A stretch of 64,000 nt of DNA from Chryseobacterium jejuense. Lineage in GTDB: Bacteria; Bacteroidota; Bacteroidia; Flavobacteriales; Weeksellaceae. Positions 29,105-37,556 of the stretch are shown in pieces; position 1 is the stretch's first letter; every line of letters begins with the position of its first letter. Made by a program: the position numbers and the translations under genes. Location of the stretch: NCBI RefSeq assembly GCF_900100075.1, contig NZ_FNEG01000001.1, forward strand, positions 1-64,000, written 5' to 3'. The notes beneath the pieces were generated by a model. It had not been told where the DNA came from, made no database searches, and saw only the letters and a program-made list of their open reading frames with translations.

Positions 29105-30694
29105 ATGAGTATCAACATAAAACTTTTAATGCCATGTATGCTGGTTTCAGCAATGGCCTTTTCCCAGTCTTCTGTCTCAGGATATGTATATGAAGACAAC
29201 AATAAAAATCAAAAGAAAGAAAGCCGCGAAAAAGGAATTGAAGGAGTAGCAGTTTCTAATGGTGTTCAGGTAGTTTTAACTGATAAAAATGGACGATACA
29301 GCCTGCCAGTTCAGGAAGATCAGACGATTTTTGTGATCAAGCCATCAGGATTTCAAACGGCTTTAAACAGCAATAACCTGCCACAGTTTTACTACCATCA
29401 TAAACCAAAAGGCTCTCCGGCAGATTTTAAATATAAAGGAGTAGCTCCAACCGGTGAACTTCCAAAAGAATTGAATTTTCCCCTTTACAAACAGAGTGAG
29501 ACCAAAAACTTTGATATTCTGGTTTTCGGAGATCCACAGCCTTATACAGAGAAAGAACTGGATTATTTTAAAAGAGGAATCGTAAACGAGGTGAAAAACA
29601 CCAAGAAAAATGCAGTGTTGGGAATCAGTTTGGGAGATCTGGTAGGAGATAACCTAAGCCTGCAGAAACCTTATGCTGATGTGATGAAAGAAGTAGGATT
29701 GCCTTGGTATAATGTAATGGGAAATCATGACATGAACTACGATGCCAAAGATGATCAACTTTCAGACGAAACCTTTGAATCCAATTTCGGGCCTGCCAAT
29801 TACTCCTTCAATTACGGAAATGTACACTTTATTATCCTTGATGACATTTTGTATCCAGATCCAAGAGATGGAAAAGGCTACTGGGGTGGATTCCGCGAAG
29901 ATCAGCTTCAATTCATCGAAAATGATCTGAAATTAGTAGATAAAAATAAACTGATCGTAGTATCTTTCCATATTCCCCTGGAGCATAACAATGAAGACAG
30001 TTTCAGAAATGCAGATCGTCAGAAATTATTCGATTTCCTGAATCCTTTCCAGAACGTATTACTTTTATCAGCACATACTCACATCCAACAGCAGATTTTC
30101 TATGGAAAAAAAGCGGGATGGAACGGGATCAAAGAGCTGCATGAATACAACGTAGGAACCACTTGTGGAGACTGGTATTCCGGAACAGCAGATGAAGCAG
30201 GGCTTCCTACTTCAACCATGAGAGACGGAACTTCAAAAGGTTATTCCTTCATCAGTTTTACCGATAATCAATACAAAGTAAAATACAAAACCGCCGGAAA
30301 ACCGGAAGATTATCAAATCAAATTATACGTTCCGAAAGTAATTCCATTCCCGTCAAAAACCTCTGCAAAAGTGTTGGCTAACTTCTTTATGGGAAGCAAA
30401 AAAGACAAAGTGGAGTACAGAATAGACAACGGGAAATGGGAAGAAATGGAGTATGATGAAACCATAGATCCAAATTTTGCCCTTTCTGTTTTCAAATGGG
30501 ATACCACAGAGAAAATTCTACAGGGAAGAAGACCTTCCAATCCTGAACTGTCAAAACATATCTGGGAAGCAGATTTTCCTAAAAAACTAGCCTTAGGAAA
30601 ACACAAAGTTGAGGTTAGAGCGGTTGACATGTATGGAAACCAGTTCTCGGCTTCAGAAGAATTTGAAGTACAGAACGCCATCCAGATTCCTTAA
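29105..30694 (+). CDS. Exported calcineurin-like phosphoesterase, three-domain type
   Basis: A 529-residue secreted enzyme. The signal peptide ends near AFSQ. An N-terminal beta-sandwich (about 24-110, GYVYEDNNKNQ, TDKNGRYSLP) precedes the metallophosphatase core (about 137-330). Core motifs are VFGDPQPY (metal aspartate with Q in place of the usual H), SLGDLVGDN, GNHDMN, SFHIPLEHN and SAHTHIQQQ. A C-terminal domain (about 345-525) completes the usual plan of this Bacteroidota family. It follows SusD by 26 bases in the same direction. It probably frees phosphate from a substrate presented to SusCD. The actual substrate cannot be read from sequence. Confidence 0.9.
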   Translation: MSINIKLLMPCMLVSAMAFSQSSVSGYVYEDNNKNQKKESREKGIEGVAVSNGVQVVLTDKNGRYSLPVQEDQTIFVIKPSGFQTALNSNNLPQFYYHHKPKGSPADFKYKGVAPTGELPKELNFPLYKQSETKNFDILVFGDPQPYTEKELDYFKRGIVNEVKNTKKNAVLGISLGDLVGDNLSLQKPYADVMKEVGLPWYNVMGNHDMNYDAKDDQLSDETFESNFGPANYSFNYGNVHFIILDDILYPDPRDGKGYWGGFREDQLQFIENDLKLVDKNKLIVVSFHIPLEHNNEDSFRNADRQKLFDFLNPFQNVLLLSAHTHIQQQIFYGKKAGWNGIKELHEYNVGTTCGDWYSGTADEAGLPTSTMRDGTSKGYSFISFTDNQYKVKYKTAGKPEDYQIKLYVPKVIPFPSKTSAKVLANFFMGSKKDKVEYRIDNGKWEEMEYDETIDPNFALSVFKWDTTEKILQGRRPSNPELSKHIWEADFPKKLALGKHKVEVRAVDMYGNQFSASEEFEVQNAIQIP

Positions 30695-30730
30695 GCTTTT
30701 CATTTTTTACTATACTTTTTTTAGATGTAT

Positions 30731-30758
30731 AAACCGGTTCTTCACGAGCCGGTTTTAT
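30731..30758 (+). terminator. Terminator of the SusCD-phosphoesterase operon
   Basis: AAACCGGTTC / GAGCCGGTTT (one G-U pair), followed by TATTTTT. Confidence 0.85.
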
Positions 30759-30813
30759 TTTTGCTGAGGTTTAAAATTGTCGGAAAACACCTGAATATCA
30801 GTTGTAAGTAAAA

Positions 30814-30846
30814 ATTCAATAGAAGCGGGCTTTAGCCTGCTTTCTT
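30814..30846 (+). repeat. REP-like extragenic palindrome, copy 2
   Basis: ATTCAATAGAAGCGGGC then TTTAGCCTGCTTTC. Same family as the copies at 11-42, 31724-31900 and 50944-51015. Confidence 0.75.
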
Positions 30847-30918
30847 AATAATATCTATCCCAACCATTAAAAAACTATTAAATCTCCTTTCTTTCCATTC
30901 CATAAAAATGTTCTTTCG

Positions 30919-30926
30919 TAACTTTG
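30919..30926 (+). promoter_or_regulatory. Promoter box of the short-chain dehydrogenase (TAACTTTG)
   Basis: An exact TAnnTTTG match, 21 bases before the ATG at 30948. It overlaps an in-frame ATG at 30924, which therefore cannot be the start. Confidence 0.7.
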
Positions 30927-30947
30927 TCCTACGAAAAATATTACACT

Positions 30948-31661
30948 ATGAATATAAACGGAAAAAATGCCATTGTAACAGGTGGTGGAAGAGGACTAGG
31001 AAAAGCTGTAGCATTAGCTTTGGCAAATGAAGGTGTGAACGTTGCTATTACAGGAAGAAACGAAGAAAATCTTAAAAATACAGTTGAAGAAATCCAGAAA
31101 CTAGGCGTAAAATCAGCATATGCAATATTCTCTATTGATGATGAAGCAGCTGTAAAAGCAGGAATTGAAACTTTAGCTGAGCAATTAGGTGGAGTAGACA
31201 TTTTGGTGAACAATGCAGGAATCGGAGATTTCGGAACCATTGAAGATATGCCGTCTGAAACTTGGGAGCAGGTGATCAAAACCAATTTATTTGGAGTGTA
31301 TTATGCAGCTAAAGCCGTTCACCCATTTATGAAAGCTAAAGGAGAAGGAGATATCGTAAACGTTGCTTCTACTGCAGGATTAAAAGGGGGTCCAAATATG
31401 TCAGCATATGCCGCTTCAAAAGCAGCTGTAGTTTCTCTATCTCAGTCGATGATGGCAGAATGGAGAAAACAAAACATCCGTGTGATTACATTAACGCCAA
31501 GCACTATTGCTTCTGATATGAGCATCCAGGGCGGACTTACAGACGGAAATCCTGATAAAGTATTACAACCTGAAGACTTTGCAGAATGGGTAAGAGATAT
31601 CCTGAAAATGAACAGAAGAGCATTAATCGCAAACGGTTCTATTTTCTCTACGAATCCATAA
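30948..31661 (+). CDS. Short-chain dehydrogenase/reductase (FabG-like)
   Basis: A 237-residue classical SDR of normal length. It has the cofactor motif TGGGRGLG at 11-18, NNAG at 88-91, and the catalytic residues S141, Y154 and K158 (YAASK). It would reduce a carbonyl or oxidise an alcohol with NAD(P)H. An arginine follows the first strand (ITGRNEE, R37), as often seen with NADPH. It resembles 3-oxoacyl-ACP reductases but stands alone, so a fatty-acid role is not implied. The start at 30948 is set by the promoter box just upstream. Confidence 0.9.
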   Translation: MNINGKNAIVTGGGRGLGKAVALALANEGVNVAITGRNEENLKNTVEEIQKLGVKSAYAIFSIDDEAAVKAGIETLAEQLGGVDILVNNAGIGDFGTIEDMPSETWEQVIKTNLFGVYYAAKAVHPFMKAKGEGDIVNVASTAGLKGGPNMSAYAASKAAVVSLSQSMMAEWRKQNIRVITLTPSTIASDMSIQGGLTDGNPDKVLQPEDFAEWVRDILKMNRRALIANGSIFSTNP

Positions 31662-31723
31662 GAGCGTTTAAGGTTTAAAGTTGTCATATAACAACTTATT
31701 CAATTTTAAATTATAGGTAAAAA

Positions 31724-31900
31724 ATTCAATAGAAGCGGGCTTTAGCCCGCTTTGTTTATAATATTACCATTCCAACGGCTTTAGCCAAAACCTAAAAAAA
31801 ACTGCATCATCCGCCCAATCTGCGAGAGATACAAAATCAATAGAAGTGGGCTTTACCCATCCAACAAAACATAAAATCAACCAGCTTTACCCAAAACTTA
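31724..31900 (+). repeat. Two tandem copies of a bipartite extragenic palindrome (copies 3 and 4)
   Basis: Each copy has a first half (AATAGAAGCGGGCTTTAG then CCCGC at 31724-31757; AATAGAAGTGGGCTTTAC at 31834-31862). Each also has a second half (CAACGGCTTTAGCC then AAAACCTAA at 31772-31795; CAACCAGCTTTACCC at 31878-31900). The second copy is more degenerate. Both lie between the SDR gene and the prmA promoter. Confidence 0.8.
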
Positions 31901-31933
31901 TCCATTCCATTTTTTTAACCGTAATAACATTAG

Positions 31934-31941
31934 TATTTTTG
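31934..31941 (+). promoter_or_regulatory. Promoter box of prmA (TATTTTTG)
   Basis: An exact TAnnTTTG match, 15 bases before the ATG at 31957. Confidence 0.65.
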
Positions 31942-31956
31942 CAGCAAATTATTCAC

Positions 31957-32784
31957 ATGCAAAATTATTTAGAATTCAACTTCAAGATTTCTCCATTGCA
32001 ACCTTGGAACGAGATATTAATGGCAGAACTTATCGAAATAGGTTTTGACAGCTTTACAGAAGAAATTCACGGAATTTTAGGATATATCCAGACCGATTTA
32101 TTTAACGAAGATCAGCTTAAAGCCCTTCCGATCTTTGAAAACGAAAATGTAAAAATCGAATATTCTTTTGAAGAAATGCCGAACATCAACTGGAATGAAG
32201 AGTGGGAGAAGAACTTTTCACCCATCAACATTGATGATAAAGTATTAATCAGAGCAGAATTCCATGAATCTGTACCGGGAATGCATGAAATTATCATTCA
32301 GCCTAAAATGTCATTCGGAACAGGGCATCACCCTACAACACACCTGATGATCCAGCAGATGATGGATATTGATTTCAATGGGAAGAAAGTTCTGGATATG
32401 GGATGTGGAACCTCTGTATTGGCAATTTATGCAAAGCAACAGGGAGCTGGAGATACAAAAGCCATTGACATTGACGAATGGTCTGTAGAAAACTCAAAAG
32501 AGAATATCGTAAGAAACAATGTTGAGCTGGAAATTGAACAAGGAACAGCAGAAAACTTAGGAAACGAAAATTTCGACATCATTTTAGCCAATATCAACAG
32601 AAATATTCTGATCTCAGACATCCCAACGTATGTATCTGTAATGAATGAAGGAGGGAAACTATTACTTTCAGGACTTTGTTTCTTTGATGTAGATGATATT
32701 CTGGAAGTATGTAAAGAAAGTGGTCTTACCCTGAAGAAGCAATTGCAGAGAGAAGAATGGGTAAGCTTACTGCTTGAAAAATAA
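31957..32784 (+). CDS. prmA: Ribosomal protein L11 methyltransferase PrmA
   Basis: A 275-residue methyltransferase. The N-terminal substrate-recognition part (about 1-95) is followed by a Rossmann-like SAM domain with FGTGHHPTT (120-128), the SAM motif DMGCGTS (147-153), an acidic D near the end of the second strand (KAIDIDEW) and ILANINRN. It trimethylates L11 in well-studied relatives. The frame is open further upstream to 31846, but that stretch is translated extragenic repeat and lies before the promoter box, so the start is the ATG at 31957. An SH3-domain gene follows after 18 bases. Confidence 0.93.
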   Translation: MQNYLEFNFKISPLQPWNEILMAELIEIGFDSFTEEIHGILGYIQTDLFNEDQLKALPIFENENVKIEYSFEEMPNINWNEEWEKNFSPINIDDKVLIRAEFHESVPGMHEIIIQPKMSFGTGHHPTTHLMIQQMMDIDFNGKKVLDMGCGTSVLAIYAKQQGAGDTKAIDIDEWSVENSKENIVRNNVELEIEQGTAENLGNENFDIILANINRNILISDIPTYVSVMNEGGKLLLSGLCFFDVDDILEVCKESGLTLKKQLQREEWVSLLLEK

Positions 32785-32802
32785 AAAAACGAAATAACAA
32801 AT

Positions 32803-33648
32803 ATGAAAACTTTATTGACCGCTTTATTTTTACTGACGCTGCAACTTTTTACAGCTCAGGAAAATGAAGTGTATGCAGACGGTGTTTTTAATTTTACTGA
32901 AAACAAGAATCAGAAGATCTTTACAGATTGGACAAGGGTAAGAACAGAGCCCGGTGTTAATGCACAGATTCTGGATTCACTGCAGAGCAATCAGCAGATT
33001 CTGATCCTTAAAAAAGAAGAAACAGTACCGGTTTTACAACTGGGAGAAAGAAGAGCCAACTGGTATAAAATTTCTTACCAGAAAGGAGAAATAATGACAG
33101 AAGGCTATATTTGGGGTGGAAATCTTAGTGTAGGCTACCGTAATAAAAACGGATATGATTTTCTTTTTGGACTTTCAAAAACGGTGGATAGAAAAAATAA
33201 GTCACTGAATGAAATCGAAAAACAGAATATTGCCGGAATAAAAGTAATGGAAGGCAATACGCTGATTGAAGAAATCTACTTTGATACCGGAAGAGGAGAA
33301 GAGTTGAGTACAGCTTCTTTTAGTATTGAAAGCAACCATAAACTACAGGATGTAGAATTTACTTTAAAGGCAATGGTGTCTGGTGAAGCTTGTGGAATTG
33401 GGACTTATGACCAATACGTTCTTTATAAGGATAAGAAACTTGTTGCTCTTCCACAGTTGATGAACGTAGGAGATGCAGGAGCTTACTATCACAGTGAAGA
33501 ATATGTTTTTCCCAATGATAAAGGAGGAATTCCCAATACCTTTATTCTGAAAGTAGAAGATATGGAAACCGATGATAAAGATCGGGAGAAGAAAAAACGT
33601 TCTTCAAAAACTTATCTTTGGAACGGAAGTTCTTATAAGCTTAAATAA
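32803..33648 (+). CDS. Exported SH3-domain protein of unknown role
   Basis: A 281-residue protein with a signal peptide ending near FTAQ (19). A bacterial SH3-like domain lies at about 40-110 (TDWTRVRTEPGVNAQILDSL, then WYKISYQKG and GYIWGGNLS). The rest (about 115-281) is beta-rich with no recognised catalytic motif and a basic tail (KDREKKKRSSKT). Periplasmic SH3 domains often bind peptidoglycan. It is probably co-transcribed with prmA and ends at a terminator. Confidence 0.8.
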   Translation: MKTLLTALFLLTLQLFTAQENEVYADGVFNFTENKNQKIFTDWTRVRTEPGVNAQILDSLQSNQQILILKKEETVPVLQLGERRANWYKISYQKGEIMTEGYIWGGNLSVGYRNKNGYDFLFGLSKTVDRKNKSLNEIEKQNIAGIKVMEGNTLIEEIYFDTGRGEELSTASFSIESNHKLQDVEFTLKAMVSGEACGIGTYDQYVLYKDKKLVALPQLMNVGDAGAYYHSEEYVFPNDKGGIPNTFILKVEDMETDDKDREKKKRSSKTYLWNGSSYKLK

Positions 33649-33671
33649 TAAACCTTTTGTTTAAAATAAAT

Positions 33672-33703
33672 AAAAACCGTTGTCATTGTACAGCGGTTTT
33701 TTT
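33672..33703 (+). terminator. Terminator after the SH3-domain gene
   Basis: AAAAACCGTTGT / ACAGCGGTTTTT (one G-U pair) with a T-run of seven. Confidence 0.85.
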
Positions 33704-33768
33704 GTTCAGAATATCTCTTTCTCAATTGAAAAAAATCAAATACTTTTAATGATAGAAAAAATTAAGCA

Positions 33769-34401
33769 ATGAACTTACTGGATGATATACTTCCCATTCT
33801 TTTCTCAGTGATTGTAGGAGGTATTATCGGGATTGAAAGAGAATATCAATTAAAGTCGGCAGGACTTCGAACAATGATATTAGTGACGTTGGGAGCATGT
33901 ATTTTCACTATGCTTTCCATGAATCTTGGAGAATCAGGAAGTCCGGACCGTATTGCAGCCAATATTATCACTGGAATAGGCTTTGTGGGAGCTGGAGTAA
34001 TCTTTAAGGAAGATAACAGGGTTTCAGGCCTTACAACAGCTGTTACCATATGGATATGTGCCGCGCTGGGAATGACAATAGGAGCAGGGTATTATCAGGA
34101 AGCCACAATAGGTTCCATTGTTGTATTTATGCTGCTTATCATGTTCAAATATATCCAGAATATTATTGATAGGATCAGTACCCGATATATCTATCAGATC
34201 ACACTTCCTTACGAAGATGGAATAATAGAAAAATATGAGACCCTTTTTAAAGAAAACGGTCTGAAATCAATCAGAGGAAAACAAATGAGGAGTGGAGAAA
34301 AATATACAGCCATCTGGCGGGTGCAGGGAGCTTCAAAGAATCATGAAGTTTGTACTAAAATCCTGTTGAATGACCCAACGATAGATGAATTTAAGTTTTA
34401 A
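33769..34401 (+). CDS. MgtC/SapB-family membrane protein
   Basis: A 210-residue protein. The N-terminal half has about four membrane helices with the family signature GGIIGIEREYQLKSAGLRT (about 17-35) and GIGFVGAGVIFKE (about 69-81), and a soluble C-terminal domain (about 135-210) may be ACT-like. MgtC proteins are linked to growth at low magnesium and to virulence in some pathogens, but their molecular activity is disputed. The gene stands alone between two terminators. Confidence 0.9.
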   Translation: MNLLDDILPILFSVIVGGIIGIEREYQLKSAGLRTMILVTLGACIFTMLSMNLGESGSPDRIAANIITGIGFVGAGVIFKEDNRVSGLTTAVTIWICAALGMTIGAGYYQEATIGSIVVFMLLIMFKYIQNIIDRISTRYIYQITLPYEDGIIEKYETLFKENGLKSIRGKQMRSGEKYTAIWRVQGASKNHEVCTKILLNDPTIDEFKF

Positions 34402-34408
34402 GAATAAA

Positions 34409-34440
34409 AGAGCCTTTACATCAGTGTAAGGGCTTTGTTT
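34409..34440 (+). terminator. Terminator of the MgtC-family gene
   Basis: AGCCTTTACA / TGTAAGGGCT (one G-U pair, loop TCAG) followed by TTGTTT. Confidence 0.8.
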
Positions 34441-34765
34441 ATAAGATTCACAGAATACAAAATAAAAATAGGACTGGAATAACCAATCCTACCCAAACAT
34501 GATTAAGTGTATAGTTTAGCCATAAATGGCTACAAGGAATATTTTGCACAAAAAAGATTTTTATTGATACTTAACCAATGCTTCCTTAAATAATAATTAA
34601 AACTAACTTTTATAACGGCTTCCCGGTAAAAGCTTATAGATGTAAAAATAGTATGAATTGTGATCTCTCATAGGAAAAGTTAAGTTGATCCTGCGAAATC
34701 AGTCAGTGAAACGGAATTTTTATATTGTGAAGCGTAGTTTTTATTCTTATTGAAAGTAGGATAAG
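34441..34765. other. Gene-free stretch, no feature recognised
   Basis: About 325 AT-rich bases with no convincing reading frame, repeat copy or strong hairpin. It lies downstream of two genes on opposite strands. Confidence 0.5.
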
Positions 34766-35032
34766 CTAAAGGGGTGGAATCAGATTGGATAATTGCCAAA
34801 GAATAAGGGTAATGCCTATGTTTATAAAAAGAATAATCCACCAGAGCGGGTTATGTATGTGGAAAATAATGGCGATTATAGAGGAAATATAGGAGAGTAA
34901 TAAACAAAATACTCCCACCAAAAAATGAGTACTTTCAATAATCCTCAAATAGGTAATAATGAACATTCCTAAGCTGAGAATTGCCATATTACCAAATGTA
35001 GAAGCAGTTTTATGTCGGTTGAGTTGTTTCAT
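34766..35032 (-). CDS. Small membrane protein, three predicted spans
   Basis: An 88-residue ORF with a basic start (MKQLNRHKTAS) and three hydrophobic stretches (about 15-30, 36-58 and 63-83), so probably an inner-membrane protein. A single tryptophan pair (NPLWWIILF) starts the last span. No family recognised. It is separated from the upstream phosphatase by a terminator, so it should have its own promoter. Confidence 0.55.
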   Translation of the reverse strand: MKQLNRHKTASTFGNMAILSLGMFIITYLRIIESTHFLVGVFCLLLSYISSIIAIIFHIHNPLWWIILFINIGITLILWQLSNLIPPL

Positions 35033-35048
35033 TTCTCATGAAATTAAT

Positions 35049-35083
35049 AAAAATCCTCACAGTAAAAACAGGTGAGGATTTTT
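35049..35083 (-). terminator. Terminator of the acid phosphatase gene
   Basis: AAAAATCCTCAC / GTGAGGATTTTT, a 12-bp perfect stem. On the minus strand it ends in a T-run. Confidence 0.88.
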
Positions 35084-35128
35084 AAACGTTGAAATTATAA
35101 ATATCTTGTTGGTCTATTTATTTTCATA

Positions 35129-35953
35129 TTAAGGATTGGATTTTATAGCATTATACATCATTGAATCCTTTTTCTGATGGGTATAGTCGTATTTGTAATT
35201 ATAAAATGAAGCTTCCCAGTCTCCATATCCAACATTAGGAATAATAATGAATTTTTTACCAAACTCATTCGCTGAGTTTTTCACAGCAGCAGATCGCTCT
35301 GTTTCTGATTTTTTATCAAACAGATTGGAGAAGTCGGCAAGATTATCACCCAATAGTAAAACGATATTATAATTTTTAGCAATATCCAATCGTCTGTTTT
35401 CCTTACTGCTTTCTTTAGATCTAAGAATAAGGTTGGTGTCATTCTGAAGTGGGAAATTGTATTTTTTCAGATTTTTCAAAGTTCCTGCACGTTCCTGTTC
35501 CACACGGTTGGTAACATAAAATACCTGCACCCCTTTACTGGCTGCATACTGATAAAAATCCTGAGAACCGGTAAGAGGTGTTGCAATACCCTTAGCAGTC
35601 CATTCTTCCCATGTTTTCTGATCGTAATCTTTTCCCATTTTAGAACGCTCAACTGCGTAATAGGAATTATCTAAAAAGGTTTCATCAATATCCGAGATAA
35701 TGGCTAATGGTTTATCAGGTTTTTGTGCTAAAGCTTCATCCAGACGAAGTTTTGCAATATTGTAAGCCTGTAGGCAAAGCGCTTCATATTCAGCGGCTCT
35801 TTGTTGATAAAATGCAGCATATATTTTCCCGTCACGTCCAAGATTCTGATAAGGTACATCCTGAATAGAAGTCTTGATAACCGGAGTTGCTGTTTTGCAT
35901 GAAAGCGTCAAAGCAAAGGCACAGCTTGCGATAATGAACTTGAAATTTTTCAT
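35129..35953 (-). CDS. e(P4)-like HAD acid phosphatase / 5'-nucleotidase lipoprotein
   Basis: A 274-residue lipoprotein with lipobox cysteine C19 (LTLSC). It has the HAD motif with nucleophile D88 and acid D90 (ISDIDETFLDNS), then YVTNRVEQ (motif II region) and LLLGDNLADF (motif IV aspartates). This matches the class C / e(P4) family of outer-membrane acid phosphatases that dephosphorylate nucleoside monophosphates, in some species NMN. It stands alone, with promoter box TAATTTTG on the minus strand (35973-35980). Confidence 0.9.
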   Translation of the reverse strand: MKNFKFIIASCAFALTLSCKTATPVIKTSIQDVPYQNLGRDGKIYAAFYQQRAAEYEALCLQAYNIAKLRLDEALAQKPDKPLAIISDIDETFLDNSYYAVERSKMGKDYDQKTWEEWTAKGIATPLTGSQDFYQYAASKGVQVFYVTNRVEQERAGTLKNLKKYNFPLQNDTNLILRSKESSKENRRLDIAKNYNIVLLLGDNLADFSNLFDKKSETERSAAVKNSANEFGKKFIIIPNVGYGDWEASFYNYKYDYTHQKKDSMMYNAIKSNP

Positions 35954-35972
35954 TGAATTAAAATAGAGAGAA

Positions 35973-35980
35973 CAAAATTA
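35973..35980 (-). promoter_or_regulatory. Promoter box of the acid phosphatase (TAATTTTG)
   Basis: An exact TAnnTTTG match, 20 bases upstream of the start at 35953. Confidence 0.6.
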
Positions 35981-36118
35981 TAACAATTTGATTGGTATGA
36001 CAACTATTTCTCACGTTAGCTTTTTTTGAAGGTATAATAATGATTAGATTTGGATATTGGATTCACATAGAATCCATTGATGGCTAAGAAGAACATAAAA
36101 GGACGAAAAAATTGCGAA

Positions 36119-36706
36119 ATGACTAATGTATTTGAAACTTATCTAGCCTCAACCGGAGGATTATCAGCAGAGGAAATTAATTTTTCTGCACAGTTCTTTA
36201 AACCTATCCATCTAAAAAAAGGTGATTTTTTTATTCAAGAGGATGAACCTTGTCGTTATATAGGATTTATAGTTAGTGGCGCTGTAAAAGCATACGCTAT
36301 AGACAAAGATGGAAAAGAAAATATAACCTGCTTTAAGTTTGAAAATGAATTTGTCACCTCGTTTCAGGAGTTTGTGAAGCAGGAAAAATCCAGAAGGAGT
36401 CTCAAGGCTATAGAAGATAGCGTTATCTATAGGATAAGCTACCCAGACTACCTGCGTCTGCTTGTTCAGATAACCGCCTGGAACGGTGTTATAAAATCGG
36501 TAATGGAAAAAGAGTATAGCCAAAAAGAACTTTATCTGCTGAATTACAATAATAAATCGGCTATAGATAAATACCATTATGTTCTGTCTAATGAACCCAT
36601 GCTTATCAAGCGTGTCACAACTCAGGATCTGGCATCGTATCTGGGGATCACGCAGCGATCACTTACACGGACGAAGGGACAAATACTTCGGCCCAACGTA
36701 TTATAA
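36119..36706 (+). CDS. Crp/Fnr-family transcription regulator
   Basis: A 195-residue regulator from the ATG at 36119 (MTNVFETYLAS). A frame-open extension to 36077 lacks family resemblance. The cyclic-nucleotide-binding-like barrel covers about 20-125 (KKGDFFIQEDEPCRYIGFIVSGAVKAY), followed by a dimerisation helix and a winged helix-turn-helix (TTQDLASYLGITQRSLTR). No Fnr-type cysteine cluster is present, and the ligand is unknown. The protein ends soon after the recognition helix, and its stop codon lies inside a perfect inverted repeat that precedes a metallo-hydrolase gene. It probably controls that gene. Confidence 0.85.
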   Translation: MTNVFETYLASTGGLSAEEINFSAQFFKPIHLKKGDFFIQEDEPCRYIGFIVSGAVKAYAIDKDGKENITCFKFENEFVTSFQEFVKQEKSRRSLKAIEDSVIYRISYPDYLRLLVQITAWNGVIKSVMEKEYSQKELYLLNYNNKSAIDKYHYVLSNEPMLIKRVTTQDLASYLGITQRSLTRTKGQILRPNVL

Positions 36707-36722
36707 GGACAAATGTCCTTAT
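36703..36722. promoter_or_regulatory. Perfect inverted repeat, possible operator between crp-like and MBL genes
   Basis: ATAAGGACA and TGTCCTTAT are exact reverse complements separated by AA. The site begins within the last codons of the Crp-like gene and lies 40 bases before the metallo-hydrolase start, a sensible position for an operator. There is no T-run, so it is not a terminator. Which regulator binds it is unknown. Confidence 0.5.
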
Positions 36723-36761
36723 GCAGCTCTGATCAACGATGTAGATTTGCACAAAAAAACT

Positions 36762-37445
36762 ATGTTACGTCAAATTGCTCCTGAAATATTTCAGATTTCA
36801 CTGATGCCACGAAACAGCATAAACTGCTATATAATTGAAGGCGTATTGGTAGACTCCGGAATACGAAGTTCATATCGCACTGTAAAGAAGGCTCTCCAGA
36901 AAATCCCCGTTTATCAACATGTACTAACGCATGCACATGCAGACCATCAGGGCTGTAGCGATCAAATATGCGCGGAGTTCGAGATCCCTTTACTCTGCCA
37001 TCCCGACGAAGTTTTTAGGACCGAAACGGGGATGGTAACCAACGATTATCCAACACCACAACATTGGGTAGCAAGGTTTCAACAAAAGTACTGGGCAGGG
37101 CAGGGACATACAGTTGAACGGACCATTGTTGAAAACGATAGAATCGGAAACTTTAAGGTAATAGAGACTCCAGGACATTCGGTAGGCCATATTTCTTTAT
37201 TCCGTGAGCAAGATGGAGTACTGATCATCGGAGATGTAGCAACCAATATGAATCTGCTCACAACAGCGACAGGTCTTCGGCTTCCACCAAGTATATTCAC
37301 CTCGGATCAGCAGCGTAATATAAAGTCACTACAGAAGTTAGCAAAACTAAACCCTGCTATTATCTGCTTCGGTCACGGACCTGTTATGCGAAATACAGAT
37401 CGAAAATTTGAGCAATTTGTAGCTAAATGCAGTGCGGCCGTTTAA
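36762..37445 (+). CDS. Metallo-beta-lactamase-fold hydrolase
   Basis: A 227-residue MBL-fold enzyme. It has D31 (LVDSG), the metal motif THAHADH at 56-62, then TPGHSVGHIS, the bridging aspartate in GDVAT and a final FGHGP histidine. This set supports a two-metal hydrolase. The substrate could be a thioester, lactone or other ester; there is no evidence for antibiotic resistance. I chose the ATG at 36762 because the frame upstream overlaps the Crp-like gene. Both genes probably form one regulated unit. Confidence 0.88.
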   Translation: MLRQIAPEIFQISLMPRNSINCYIIEGVLVDSGIRSSYRTVKKALQKIPVYQHVLTHAHADHQGCSDQICAEFEIPLLCHPDEVFRTETGMVTNDYPTPQHWVARFQQKYWAGQGHTVERTIVENDRIGNFKVIETPGHSVGHISLFREQDGVLIIGDVATNMNLLTTATGLRLPPSIFTSDQQRNIKSLQKLAKLNPAIICFGHGPVMRNTDRKFEQFVAKCSAAV

Positions 37446-37523
37446 AGATAGATCGTGATACCCAAAAAATGAAGAGTTGGAAGAACAACTGAAAGTGCTA
37501 AAGACAAGGATATCTCAAACAAG

Positions 37524-37556
37524 AAACCTCACCATAAAAATGATGAGGTTTTGTGA
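37524..37556 (+). repeat. Solitary copy of the tRNA-array terminator
   Basis: This 33-bp sequence (AAACCTCACCATAAAAAT, then GATGAGGTTTTGTGA) is identical to the hairpin repeated at about 127-bp intervals at 41400-41938, 3.9 kb away. It can act as a terminator hairpin (ACCTCA/TGAGGT) after the MBL gene. No tRNA sequence accompanies it here. Confidence 0.8.

Noticed and set aside
30924..30947. Upstream start of the short-chain dehydrogenase
   Set aside because: The ATG at 30924 overlaps the -7 box TAACTTTG, so it would not be in the transcript.
31846..31956. Upstream extension of prmA
   Set aside because: The extra 37 residues are translated extragenic repeat, and the promoter box TATTTTTG lies between them and the ATG at 31957.
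36762..37445. Metallo-beta-lactamase as an antibiotic resistance gene
   Set aside because: The HxHxDH fold is shared by many hydrolases. There is no signal peptide, and pairing with a Crp regulator points to metabolism.
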